This document shows positions 1-6,859 of a DNA stretch of 6,859 nucleotides, piece by piece. Source of the DNA: a bacterium. Lineage in GTDB: Bacteria > UBP13 > UBA5359. Numbering within the stretch: position 1 is the first letter of the stretch; every line of letters starts with the position of its first letter. The stretch is from NCBI GenBank assembly GCA_028699365.1, contig JAQVUQ010000150.1:1-6859 (forward strand), written 5' to 3'. The notes beneath the pieces are model-generated. The model was not told the DNA's origin. It did no database searches and was given only the letters and a program-made list of their open reading frames with translations. The position numbers and the translations under genes were made by a program.

Positions 1-120
1 AGTTGATCCATTGGATTTGTCAGCAGTCCAGTCAGGGTAAATCTCCGGAGAGCATTTGCCGCTCTTTGAGACTGGCTGCTTAATTGTCAAGGTAACGGTG
101 CAGATGAAATCTGCATGACT
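1..120. other. Left-edge stretch with no supported gene
   Basis: Apart from the hairpin, two competing readings of the same bases exist. On the plus strand a frame is open from the edge (base 3) to TAA at 81-83, reading LIHWICQQSSQGKSPESICR and then SLRLAA. This could be the C-terminus of a convergent gene. On the minus strand, a +1 frame beyond the GIY-YIG stop reads SSQSQRAANALRRFTLTGLL, which could be a decayed DUF4357 tail. Both are short, and at most one is likely to be real. Confidence 0.3.
99..115. terminator. Small hairpin after the GIY-YIG stop, weak terminator candidate
   Basis: TGCAGAT-GAA-ATCTGCA forms a perfect 7-bp stem with a 3-base loop, starting 6 bases beyond the stop codon. 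In the minus direction no T-run follows (it reads CCGTTACC), and in the plus direction only a short TTT lies nearby, so this is not a classic intrinsic terminator. Its place at the end of the cluster is suggestive. Confidence 0.3.
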
Positions 121-840
121 TTAGTTAATTAATTCAGTATGCAGTTGTCCATAACAGGAATTATGCGTACTTTTACCACTCCATGTTTTGCGAGCATGTG
201 ATCCAGACAGAACTATGAATTCACCATTTTTCAGTTTTGCTGAAGCATGGAGCCCATGTTTGGGAGCTGTTAGCTCGAAACAAGTTATATCATCAGCTTG
301 ATCGGAATAATCTGTCTGCAGTGATGACGGGCGTGTATCAGCACGAAAAAACTCAATTCCTAACGAGGGTAGAACCATAAATACATAATCCAAAAAAGAT
401 TCCATGTTGGCTTTGGCAGCTTCAGATAAGGTGGGTATGGCAGGAATATTCCCATTTTCAAGTTTAACTTTGCCGATCCGCCCTGCCTCGTTGATCAGTC
501 GAGCCTCTAAATACTTTACATGTGCCTTATTAAGATTATTAGCAGCAGAAGTAATTATAACAGCCTGATGCCACCAATCCTTCTTGCTATCATGACTGCG
601 AATACGCTCACTTACGTTTTCTGCTTCACCAATATATGCCGTGTCTTTATCACCTTTCTCACCAAGCAGAATATAGATACCCGTATAACGCACCTCAGGA
701 CGACCGAGCGCCTGGCTGATCTGTATGCGAGGCGTCATTAAAACGTGACCCTTCCAATTGAAAACCTCAGCAGTTACCATTCCGTCAGTCTTCCCGTCAA
801 TAAAGTAAAGTTCTATGGAAATGCCTTGTTCTGTATTCAT
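121..840 (-). CDS. GIY-YIG nuclease-family protein, probably C-terminally shortened
   Basis: This 239-aa protein carries a GIY-YIG endonuclease-type domain: TGIYIL (53-58) with the GIY at 54-56, AYIGEAENVSERIRSH (68-83) with the YIG at 69-71 and the conserved helix Arg R79, and YLEARLI (110-116) with the metal-binding-type Glu E112. The N-terminal strand region has FNWKGHVLMTPR, usual in the subgroup that carries a C-terminal DUF4357. The C-terminal region contains GLHASAKLKNGEFIVLSGSHA, the start of the usual tail, but the protein then stops at QLHTELIN. Members I remember run about 50-60 residues further, to an SPSxAA...NG...W motif, which is absent in frame. The nuclease residues are intact, so activity is possible. 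ATG 840 has AAGGA 12 bases upstream, a rather long spacing, and is preceded by a duplicated start region. It is the last gene of the cluster. Confidence 0.85.
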   Translation of the reverse strand: MNTEQGISIELYFIDGKTDGMVTAEVFNWKGHVLMTPRIQISQALGRPEVRYTGIYILLGEKGDKDTAYIGEAENVSERIRSHDSKKDWWHQAVIITSAANNLNKAHVKYLEARLINEAGRIGKVKLENGNIPAIPTLSEAAKANMESFLDYVFMVLPSLGIEFFRADTRPSSLQTDYSDQADDITCFELTAPKHGLHASAKLKNGEFIVLSGSHARKTWSGKSTHNSCYGQLHTELIN

Positions 841-869
841 TATGCATGGTCATCCTTCAGTATTCATTA
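833..869 (-). repeat. Imperfect direct repeat of the GIY-YIG start region
   Basis: TAATGAATAC occurs at 869-860 and again at 842-833 on the minus strand, exactly 27 bases apart. Each copy is followed by TGAA or AGAA, so 13 of 14 bases match. The downstream copy contains the GIY-YIG start codon. The upstream copy is in the same frame but meets TGA at 852-850, leaving the mini-ORF MNTEG against the gene's own MNTEQG. Confidence 0.7.
853..857 (-). promoter_or_regulatory. Distant ribosome binding site for the GIY-YIG gene, inside a mini-ORF
   Basis: The minus strand reads AAGGA with 12 bases before ATG 840, longer than usual. It overlaps the last codons of a five-codon frame (850-867), so terminating ribosomes could help start the main gene. 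Confidence 0.4.
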
Positions 870-889
870 ATCCTTTAAAGCAAATGGCG

Positions 890-1642
890 TTAGAGTTCGT
901 AATTCGGCCAATGAAAATCATGTTTATAGTAGGTGGCCCTCAGTCTCTCAAGATCTCGCTCCCATTTAAGTATAGAGTTACGGAACTTAGATCTACCACC
1001 AATTTGTCTCTTTTTACTGCGGACTAACCAAGCGATATGAGAAACCACTCTCTCAAGGCTTAATGCATCCACACACAGTGTAAGCACTTTCCACCGTTCT
1101 GCATCTGTAGTATATCTGCCATTATTGGTGATGCAATAGCCAAGAGCCTTTAGCGCAGATTGTTCGTTCCATTCAGGACTGTGGTTCGATACAACGTTAT
1201 CAGTTTCTTCCGCTTCAGTATCAGGCCATTTAAAGCCTTCGCAGGTTTGTAGAAACTGCAAGCCGTGATGCATTTCAGCGAATTCTAAAAGATATTCTGG
1301 GCAAGCATACCAGTCATGGCCAAATAAAAGCTGATCGATTATAGCTTCTTGAGGCAAGTATTTAATAGAAATAACATACTCATCTACAATGCTCTCAATA
1401 AACTCCTTGTCAAAATCACGTCGACCAATTATCAGATAATCAGTGCGCTCGGTATCATAGTCCATATCAATTCTAACATCGTGATAGTAGCCGAGCAAAT
1501 TACTAAGATCATCTGTATTAAACGGCATATCACCGGTCAAAACAAACCGCCTTTTCCCATCAAACCTAGGGGGTAAAAGCATCGCCATATCGCTCATAGA
1601 GAAACTGTTTTCCACAGTATACCCCCTACAACCGTTTATCAT
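890..1642 (-). CDS. Uncharacterised protein with BRCT-like N-terminal region
   Basis: This 250-aa protein has no firm family name. Residues 31-108 look BRCT-like: RRFVLTGDMPFNTDDLSNLL, then TERTDYLIIG (64-73), then EYVISIKYLPQEAIIDQLLFGHDW (88-111). The F-V-L-T-G strand and the T-D-Y-L-I-G strand are the usual bacterial BRCT signatures, and the segment after them matches my memory of small BRCT proteins with a PQE-F/I-LLFG motif. BRCT domains bind DNA ends, nicks or phosphoproteins. The C-terminal half (about 160-248) is helical: an ALKALGYCITNNG segment, ERWKVLTLC, and a basic GGRSKFRNSILKWERDLERL tract ending YYKHDFHWP. The start at ATG 1642 follows the hsdR stop by 2 bases and has AGGA 5 bases upstream. 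ATG 1597 (M16) is a weaker alternative. Composition is AT-richer than hsdR (24 of 60 G/C at 1501-1560 versus 34 of 60 at 2101-2160). Function is inferred only. Confidence 0.85.
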   Translation of the reverse strand: MINGCRGYTVENSFSMSDMAMLLPPRFDGKRRFVLTGDMPFNTDDLSNLLGYYHDVRIDMDYDTERTDYLIIGRRDFDKEFIESIVDEYVISIKYLPQEAIIDQLLFGHDWYACPEYLLEFAEMHHGLQFLQTCEGFKWPDTEAEETDNVVSNHSPEWNEQSALKALGYCITNNGRYTTDAERWKVLTLCVDALSLERVVSHIAWLVRSKKRQIGGRSKFRNSILKWERDLERLRATYYKHDFHWPNYEL

Positions 1643-1644
1643 AC

Positions 1645-4600
1645 CTATCCTACATTACTACACAGCAATTCCGCCTGCTCCAGGACCGTCATGGTTGCCT
1701 TCTCCTGCTTGTCAGGCGGATAGCCGTATTTGCGCAGGATGCGCTTTATAATTACACGCATGTGGGCACGGACATTTTCACGCATGGACCAGTCTATGGA
1801 CACATTGTTCTTTACCGCCGTGACAAGCTCCCTGGCTATTGTTCGAAGCGTGTCATCGCCCAGGACCTTAACCGCAGTGTCGTTGGTTTCCAGTGCATCA
1901 TAGAAGGCCAGTTCATCCTCGGATAAACCTAACTCCTCACCACGGGCATTGGCCTGGCGCATATCTTTGGCCAAGGCGATAAGTTCTTCTATAACCTGGG
2001 CTGTTTCAATGGCCCGATTCTGGTAGCGCCTTATGGACTGTTCCAGCATATCGGCAAAGGATCTTGCCTGGACAGCGTTCTTGCGGCCGCGAGTCTTTAT
2101 TTCCCCTGACAGCAGCTTACGTAAAAGCTCAACCGCCAGGTTACGCTGCGGCATATCGCGCACTTCCGCCAGAAATTCATCCGAGAGAATGGATATATCA
2201 GGCTTCTTCAGGCTGGCCGCTGCAAAGATATCGACCACTTCTTCCGAGAACACAGCTTTTGAAACTATTTGCCTGATTGCATGTTCCAATCTGTCATCGC
2301 TTTCGCTGCCGATGGAGGCCCCCTTAGCCAGAACCGCACGTACTGCCTGAAAAAAGGCCACATCATCGCGTATTCGTAGCGCCTCTTCATGGGGTATGGC
2401 CAACGCAAATGCCTGGGAAAGCCCAGTCACGGCACACAGCAAACGGGCTTTCCCGTCTTCCTGACGCAGGATATGCTCCTGGGCTGCCGGCAAAACCGCC
2501 AATCGTTCCTGTGGCACTGCAGATTGCCAACCTGTCCAATCAAAGCCATGGAAAAGACCGCAGCACACTTCATACTTCTCCAGCATAAGGGATACTGCTT
2601 CGGCCTGGTCAACGGCAGTCTTTCCGGTGCCGCCGCTTTCGGTATAAACGGCCATAGCCTGCTTCAACTGATCTGCCAAACCGATATAATCCACCACCAG
2701 ACCGCCGGGCTTATCGCCAAAGACCCGGTTGACACGGGCTATGGCCTGCATCAATCCGTGACCTCGCATCGGCTTGTCGATATACATTGTGTGCAGACAC
2801 GGGGCATCAAATCCGGTCAGCCACATATCCCTAACAATGACTATTTTAAATGGGTCCTTATCATCACGAAAACGCTTAGCCAGCGCCTCACGCCGTTCCT
2901 TGTTACGGATATGCGGCTGCCATTCAAGCGGATCGGCGGCTGAACCGGTCATGACGACTTTGATCTGTCCCTTGTCGTCATTGGTATTATGCCAATCAGG
3001 CCGCAGGGATATAATCCAGTTATGAAGCTCGATACAGATACGCCTGCTCATACAGACGATCATAGCCTTTCCTTGCATGGCTTCAAGTCGCTTCTCAAAG
3101 TGGTTAATCATGTCTTCGGCTATCAGATTAAGGCGTTCATCTGTTCCCACCAGAGCCTCAAGCTGCGCCCATTTTGTTTTCAACTTCTCCTTGCGCTCTA
3201 CCTCTTCTCCTTCAGTGGCCTCTTCAAATTCGGGATCGATTTGCGGGCGCAGTGAAGCATCCAGCTTCAGCATAGCCAGACGGCTTTCGTAATAGATGGG
3301 AACCGTCGCTTTATCCAACACGGCCCGCTGAATATCGTAGATGCTAATATAATCGCCGAAGACGGCACGAGTATTCTTGTCCGTCAATTCAACAGGTGTG
3401 CCGGTAAAGCCGATAAAGGAAGCGTTGGGCAGCGCATCGCGCATGTAACGGGCATAGCCGTCTATAAAATCGTACTGGCTGCGGTGAGCTTCATCGGCAA
3501 TAACCACAATATTACGACGTCTGGACAGCATCAGATGACTATCGCCTTTTTCTTCAGGGTAAAACTTCTGTATGGTGGTGAAGATAACTCCGCCGGAATC
3601 CACCTGCAGCTTCTTCCGCAGATCAGCCCGGCTTTCAGCTTGAACAGGCGGCTGTCGCAGCAAATCCCGGCAGCGAGAAAAGGTGCCGAACAACTGATCG
3701 TCCAAATCGTTACGGTCAGTCAGAACAACAACAGTAGGATTTTTCATCGCAGGATGAAGGATTACTCTGCCGGCATAAAAAGCCATGGACAAGCTTTTGC
3801 CTGATCCCTGGGTATGCCAGACAACGCCGATACGCCTGTCACCGGGTTCACCCTCAGTTTGATTTTTTGTTATATAGACACCCGAAGCTTCTCTTTGTGT
3901 ATAATCGATACCTGGGACAGTGCTTGCTCTAAGCGTTTCCTCCAGGGCAACGTTGACGGCATGGAACTGGTGATATCCGGCCATCTTCTTGAACAGCGCA
4001 CCGCCGCCCATATCCTCAAAAACGATGAAATGCTTTATCATATTCAGAAAACGGCGTTTTTCAAAGACCCCTTCAAGCATCACCTGAAGTTCCGGCAGGC
4101 TGCTGTCTGCAAGCTCCTGGCCAGTGATGGTCCGCCATGGAAGAAACCATTCACGGTTCCCTGTAAGAGTGCCTATACGTGCCTGCATGCCGTCGGAGAT
4201 GACCAGAGCGGCATTGTAATCAAACAGCGATGGAATATCATGCTTGTAGGTCTGAAGCTGGTTGAAAGCCGACCAGATGGTGGCGTTCTCATCAGCGGCG
4301 TTCTTCAGCTCTATAACAGCCAACGGCAGGCCGTTGACAAAGATCACCACGTCCGGACGGCGGTTATGTCTGTTCTCCAGCACGGTAAACTGATTGACAG
4401 CCAGCCAGTCGTTGTTGTCCGACAGCCTGAAATCCAGAATCCTGGCCTGGGCTCCGGCAATGGTGCCGTCGGGCCTGCGGTATTCAACGTTGACCCCGTC
4501 CCGCAGCATAAGATAGACGGCACGGTTGCGACTTTCCGGTGTGGAGCCTTCAGGCTGGATGATTTTGCGAAGGACGTCTTCTATGGCTTCAGAAGGCAAT

Positions 4601-4788
4601 TCAGGATTCAAACGCTCCAGTGCCTGTCGCAGACGGCCTTCCAGGACAACCTGATTATAGTCGTTGCGTTCTGCCAGGGGTTCACCAGGGGCAATGGCTG
4701 GGCCGGACAAGATGGTATAGCCGAGGCTTTCCAGCCAGGCGAGGGTGGCTTGTTCGATTGTGGATTCGGTGAACGTCAGACCTGTCAT
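1645..4788 (-). CDS. hsdR: Type I restriction enzyme motor/nuclease subunit HsdR
   Basis: HsdR translocates DNA using ATP and cleaves it as part of the R2M2S complex in the cytoplasm. I place the start at ATG 4788 ([14 protein letters not shown]), giving 1047 aa, close to the roughly 1040 aa of EcoR124I HsdR. A GTG 13 codons upstream is possible but lies inside the previous gene. In this numbering: the nuclease core is D146 in RRPDVVIF, E160 and K162 in VIELKN, and a QxxxY motif (FNQLQTYK, Q177/Y181). The helicase Q region is YHQFHAVN (~272), Walker A is TQGSGKS (326-332), DEAH is 432-435, TGTP is 462-465, LTGFDAP is 657-663, and motif VI is QAIARVNR (681-688). The rest is a DUF3387-like C-terminal helical domain, about 745-1035. 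All catalytic motifs are intact with no frameshift, so it should be active. It overlaps the upstream gene by ATGA and ends 2 bases before the next gene. Confidence 0.97.
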   Translation of the reverse strand: MTGLTFTESTIEQATLAWLESLGYTILSGPAIAPGEPLAERNDYNQVVLEGRLRQALERLNPELPSEAIEDVLRKIIQPEGSTPESRNRAVYLMLRDGVNVEYRRPDGTIAGAQARILDFRLSDNNDWLAVNQFTVLENRHNRRPDVVIFVNGLPLAVIELKNAADENATIWSAFNQLQTYKHDIPSLFDYNAALVISDGMQARIGTLTGNREWFLPWRTITGQELADSSLPELQVMLEGVFEKRRFLNMIKHFIVFEDMGGGALFKKMAGYHQFHAVNVALEETLRASTVPGIDYTQREASGVYITKNQTEGEPGDRRIGVVWHTQGSGKSLSMAFYAGRVILHPAMKNPTVVVLTDRNDLDDQLFGTFSRCRDLLRQPPVQAESRADLRKKLQVDSGGVIFTTIQKFYPEEKGDSHLMLSRRRNIVVIADEAHRSQYDFIDGYARYMRDALPNASFIGFTGTPVELTDKNTRAVFGDYISIYDIQRAVLDKATVPIYYESRLAMLKLDASLRPQIDPEFEEATEGEEVERKEKLKTKWAQLEALVGTDERLNLIAEDMINHFEKRLEAMQGKAMIVCMSRRICIELHNWIISLRPDWHNTNDDKGQIKVVMTGSAADPLEWQPHIRNKERREALAKRFRDDKDPFKIVIVRDMWLTGFDAPCLHTMYIDKPMRGHGLMQAIARVNRVFGDKPGGLVVDYIGLADQLKQAMAVYTESGGTGKTAVDQAEAVSLMLEKYEVCCGLFHGFDWTGWQSAVPQERLAVLPAAQEHILRQEDGKARLLCAVTGLSQAFALAIPHEEALRIRDDVAFFQAVRAVLAKGASIGSESDDRLEHAIRQIVSKAVFSEEVVDIFAAASLKKPDISILSDEFLAEVRDMPQRNLAVELLRKLLSGEIKTRGRKNAVQARSFADMLEQSIRRYQNRAIETAQVIEELIALAKDMRQANARGEELGLSEDELAFYDALETNDTAVKVLGDDTLRTIARELVTAVKNNVSIDWSMRENVRAHMRVIIKRILRKYGYPPDKQEKATMTVLEQAELLCSNVG
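1648..1651 (-). promoter_or_regulatory. Ribosome binding site for the BRCT-like gene
   Basis: The minus strand reads AGGA 5 bases before ATG 1642, and the hsdR stop TAG falls within that spacer. It favours ATG 1642 over the internal ATG at 1597, which has no close SD. Confidence 0.55.
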
Positions 4789-5549
4789 GCGGACAATTCC
4801 TCTCTCACTATTTCTCGTTGGCTCCACGCGATAGGATGCACATTATAATTGCGCAAGGCATCAATAACAGTTGCCGATATTGTTTGGTCCGAGTCATTAA
4901 GAATGGCATAAGCTTTTGAATCCGGCAAGCGAATTTCTTTTGTATCGATCCAAGCGAAAGCTACGGATTGAGCAGTATCGCGGTTTGGGCGATTAATTGC
5001 TTGAAGAATGCGTTCAGGCTGCCGACGTGATTTTGGAATTACGAAGTCAAATAGATGATCAAAGCCGCTTTTACCTGTAAACTTCACCTTCGGGGTGTAA
5101 CGAATTTCATGCAGATCCAGCCATGCCACAACATCCTCATAGAACAAACTGGCGACAATTGGTACTGCTAGATAGAACATATCATTTACGGCAAGAATTG
5201 CCTGTAATAGATTATGTTTGCGCAAGGCGAAGTTATCATTCGAAGTATGCACCTCCAGCCTATTATCGACCAATTTTACTCCGAAGCCATTCAAAGTCAT
5301 CTTCAGCAAGTCCTGTCGCTTAGCACTTTCGAGCTTGCATCCGGTTTGCTCCAAATCCTCAATAGTGTGCCCGTCGTCGGTCAGTATGTACCCGCTATTA
5401 GATTTTCTGGCATAGATCTGAATATAGTCATTGTGACGGTCAAGATATGGTGTTGTGATCTCGACCCATTGGTCAATCTGGCGAAGTTGCGTTTTGTCCT
5501 TAAGCCATACCAAATAATCATCAAGCAATCGCTGAATCTCTTGAATCAT
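4785..5549 (-). CDS. DUF1828/DUF1829-type uncharacterised protein embedded in the hsd operon
   Basis: This is a 254-aa soluble protein of unknown function. The N-terminal half looks like DUF1828: [19 protein letters not shown] (28-46) followed by [18 protein letters not shown] (53-70). The C-terminal half looks like DUF1829: [19 protein letters not shown] (163-181), [11 protein letters not shown] (197-207), AYAILND (213-219) and [19 protein letters not shown] (228-246). These names come from memory of the families, which occur in bacteria and phages and have no firm assigned activity. The alternating beta-strand pattern with D168 and D202 could suggest an endonuclease-like fold, but no clear PD-(D/E)xK set is visible, so this is speculation. 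ATG at 5547-5549 overlaps the previous stop (ATGA) and has AGAGAGGG 8 bases upstream. Its own stop overlaps the hsdR start as ATGA. The gene therefore sits in a coupled chain between hsdS and hsdR. Confidence 0.87.
   Translation of the reverse strand: MIQEIQRLLDDYLVWLKDKTQLRQIDQWVEITTPYLDRHNDYIQIYARKSNSGYILTDDGHTIEDLEQTGCKLESAKRQDLLKMTLNGFGVKLVDNRLEVHTSNDNFALRKHNLLQAILAVNDMFYLAVPIVASLFYEDVVAWLDLHEIRYTPKVKFTGKSGFDHLFDFVIPKSRRQPERILQAINRPNRDTAQSVAFAWIDTKEIRLPDSKAYAILNDSDQTISATVIDALRNYNVHPIAWSQREIVREELSA
4797..4806 (-). promoter_or_regulatory. Ribosome binding site deciding the hsdR start at 4788
   Basis: The minus strand reads GAGAGAGGAA. Its AGGA core (4798-4801) is 9 bases before ATG 4788. 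This and the ATGA overlap with the upstream stop favour ATG 4788 over the in-frame GTG at 4825-4827. Confidence 0.65.
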
Positions 5550-5995
5550 GTAAACAGCCCTCTCTGAATATACGGCATTTTTGTGATATTGCAGAACATC
5601 ATGAAATCTTCCAGTGTTCCATACAAGTCATTTATTCTAGAGAAATGCTTAGAAGGGATAGGCACAGCCCATTTATCACCAAATCCTTCTCGATAAACGT
5701 GTAGATGCGGACAAGGTATTTCTTTGTCATCAGGGTTGCGATGAGGTGGTCCGCCAAAGTCCAGCCTTACCAGCGTTACCACTTGTCGGGCACGGTTTTG
5801 GTATTTACCACGTAGCAGGTTAATCCTGCCTCTGCTGATATCCAGCAAAAATTGCTCACGCCGGTCCACCGATTGAAGTGATAACGCAAGTGCTCCTCCC
5901 ATAAAGGGAAAATCATACTTTTGTTCATCTATACGGTGCTTTTCTAATCCAATCAAAGCATCGGCCTCAGCTTGTGTAATGGTAATAGCTGTCAA
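5546..5995 (-). CDS. Uncharacterised DUF6978-type protein, TTG start, embedded in the hsd operon
   Basis: This 149-aa protein has no known function. From memory it resembles the DUF6978 family: an N-terminal [10 protein letters not shown] helix, a [18 protein letters not shown] segment (49-66), a [13 protein letters not shown] segment (76-88), the motif [16 protein letters not shown] (94-109) and the ending YIQRGLFT. The clustered C95, H97, H99, R102 and E103 are candidates for a binding or catalytic site; that is inference. No membrane segment or signal peptide is seen. The TTG start is chosen because it gives the ITQAEAD beginning, overlaps the hsdS stop as TTGA, and follows a strong SD (GGGGAGGT) by 7 bases. 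The first in-frame ATG would be residue 32, deep inside the conserved region. Its stop overlaps the next gene's start as ATGA. Coding status is firm; the family name is moderately sure. Confidence 0.85.
   Translation of the reverse strand: MTAITITQAEADALIGLEKHRIDEQKYDFPFMGGALALSLQSVDRREQFLLDISRGRINLLRGKYQNRARQVVTLVRLDFGGPPHRNPDDKEIPCPHLHVYREGFGDKWAVPIPSKHFSRINDLYGTLEDFMMFCNITKMPYIQRGLFT
5558..5565 (-). promoter_or_regulatory. Ribosome binding site for the DUF1828/1829 gene
   Basis: The minus strand reads AGAGAGGG, ending 8 bases before ATG at 5549. It lies within the 3' end of the DUF6978-type gene and supports the ATG that forms the 4-base ATGA overlap. Confidence 0.6.
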
Positions 5996-6859
5996 TGACG
6001 ATACCTCCCCGCCATTCTATCCACATCAGCACTGCTAATCTCACCAGATATGAGTTTTGGCAGAAAAGCATTACATATATTAGCAATAACATGAGATTCA
6101 TATATAGAGAGTATAATTCGATTTATGAATGACCTAATATGTAAATTGAATACTTGCGCTATATTATCAGGAGGAATAGCCAACGCGTAGCGGGCCATCT
6201 CATCCCAGCTAGTGCGGGGCATACGCGTACCTGTTGAGCCTGCACTCGTATAGTCAACAAAAGTTATACTTGAAGCATGTCCGAGAACAAATCCAAACCA
6301 TTTATCTGTACGAGGGCGAATTACGACAATGTCTGTTGAACAGACTCCATCCAATGGTGCAACACCAACCTTATGAAAATAAGGTCGAAGCTTACCAAAT
6401 AATATATCGCCTTTTTTAAACTCAAATTTATTACTCTCCACCCCTTTAGCAATACCCCAATTAGAAAGCGCAATACTACGTTTAGGAATATGCTCAAGCG
6501 CTATATATGGTGTAGAAGCACTTATCTCATTGGGCCTAATACTTCTTCGCATGGCTTCAGCAACTTCACCTAAAGCGCCAACCCGCCATCCCTTAGGTAT
6601 CTCCCCCAACTCCGAATCCTCAAAGGAATCCGGGAAGAGATCGGCAATATCCTTTGGCAGGCCAGGATCACGCCCTTCTGCCTTAGCACGAACGGGATCA
6701 AAGTCCACAAACCAGGACTTGAAGATGGCTCGTGCCATGGCTTCCAGCGTTTCGTTCATACGCCGGTTCAGTTCTATCTTGTCGTCCAAAGTGCCGAGGA
6801 TATGGGCTATTGTGCATTGCTCAGTAATATCTGCAGGAATATCAATTTCGATTTCTGAA
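5992..6859 (-). CDS. hsdS: Type I restriction enzyme specificity subunit HsdS, 3' part (5' end beyond right edge)
   Basis: HsdS binds the two halves of the recognition site and recruits HsdM and HsdR. The frame is open to the right edge, giving 288 visible residues. It opens with [19 protein letters not shown] and continues through [17 protein letters not shown], the central conserved helical region of HsdS. The TTG within that region (6787-6789) is therefore internal and not a start. Next come [16 protein letters not shown], which begins the second target recognition domain (TRD2), then the variable TRD2, a distal helical segment, and the typical end [11 protein letters not shown]. The first TRD is missing because it lies off the window. 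The 3' end overlaps the next gene by 4 bases (TTGA). Composition changes sharply: 33 of 60 bases are G/C at 6661-6720 but only 16 of 60 at 6061-6120. The family call is firm; the recognition sequence cannot be read from this. Confidence 0.95.
   Translation of the reverse strand, partial: SEIEIDIPADITEQCTIAHILGTLDDKIELNRRMNETLEAMARAIFKSWFVDFDPVRAKAEGRDPGLPKDIADLFPDSFEDSELGEIPKGWRVGALGEVAEAMRRSIRPNEISASTPYIALEHIPKRSIALSNWGIAKGVESNKFEFKKGDILFGKLRPYFHKVGVAPLDGVCSTDIVVIRPRTDKWFGFVLGHASSITFVDYTSAGSTGTRMPRTSWDEMARYALAIPPDNIAQVFNLHIRSFINRIILSIYESHVIANICNAFLPKLISGEISSADVDRMAGRYRH
6003..6010 (-). promoter_or_regulatory. Strong ribosome binding site deciding the TTG start at 5995
   Basis: The minus strand reads GGGGAGGT, a near-full anti-16S match, 7 bases before TTG at 5995-5993. 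It lies inside the last codons of hsdS, so the downstream gene can be translated both by coupling and by direct initiation. This is the main support for the non-ATG start. Confidence 0.75.

Noticed and set aside
1604-1618. Inverted repeat ACTGT-TTTCC-ACAGT resembling a LexA box
   Set aside because: The CTG/CAG half-sites are 7 bases apart, not the 10 of the E. coli LexA site, and it lies inside the BRCT-like coding region with no promoter visible.
2600-2640. A second P-loop-like motif (SGGTGKT) within HsdR
   Set aside because: It lies downstream of helicase motif VI, in a linker where relatives have variants such as GGKGKP. The true Walker A is TQGSGKS further upstream in the protein.
2033-3292. 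Several short plus-strand open frames across the hsdR region
   Set aside because: They overlap each other and the conserved hsdR coding sequence, with no convincing SD or recognisable protein features.
4789-4827. Longer HsdR starting at an upstream GTG
   Set aside because: It would add 13 residues unlike the family start and overlap the upstream gene by over 40 bases. ATG 4788 has a better-placed SD, the usual MTGLTFTES beginning and an ATGA overlap.
3814-4848. A 344-codon open frame on the plus strand
   Set aside because: It lies wholly antisense to the conserved N-terminal and motor regions of hsdR, has no recognisable motif, and is best explained as a codon-usage shadow.
6787-6789. TTG as a start for a short 265-aa HsdS
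   Set aside because: The frame continues to the right edge with typical HsdS sequence (IAHILGT) immediately before it, so the TTG is an internal Leu codon.

Overview
All six genes I can support lie on the minus strand, so transcription runs from right to left. They form one tightly packed cluster, the 3' part of a Type I restriction-modification (RM) operon. The right edge cuts the specificity gene hsdS, and hsdM is presumably further right, outside the window. The Shine-Dalgarno (SD) sites and proteobacterial-style Hsd proteins suggest a bacterium, probably Gram-negative. I cannot name a species. Composition is mosaic: the hsdR core and the central conserved part of hsdS are GC-richer than the hsdS second target domain and the small genes, which fits an exchanged defence island.

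Layout in transcription order: (1) hsdS, 3' part, 5992-6859; (2) a 149-aa protein of the DUF6978 type, 5546-5995, with a TTG start; (3) a 254-aa DUF1828/DUF1829-type protein, 4785-5549; (4) hsdR, 1047 aa, 1645-4788; (5) a 250-aa protein with a BRCT-like N-terminal region, 890-1642; (6) a 239-aa GIY-YIG nuclease-family protein, 121-840, whose C-terminus looks shortened. The first three junctions are 4-base stop/start overlaps (TTGA, ATGA, ATGA). The fourth is a 2-base gap and the fifth a 49-base gap. Genes 1-5 therefore look translationally coupled.

How they may work together: HsdS gives DNA sequence specificity to the HsdM methylase and the HsdR motor-nuclease. Two uncharacterised genes sit between hsdS and hsdR and are coupled to both, so they would be made with the restriction complex and may modulate it or add a second defence activity. 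The two downstream genes look like DNA-end or nick-acting accessories, though this is inferred. The most interesting points are the embedded DUF6978 + DUF1828/1829 pair, the BRCT-like protein, a duplicated start region with a five-codon mini-ORF before the GIY-YIG gene, and signs of decay at that gene's 3' end. Bases 1-120 hold no supported gene, only a short hairpin and a doubtful plus-strand reading frame.
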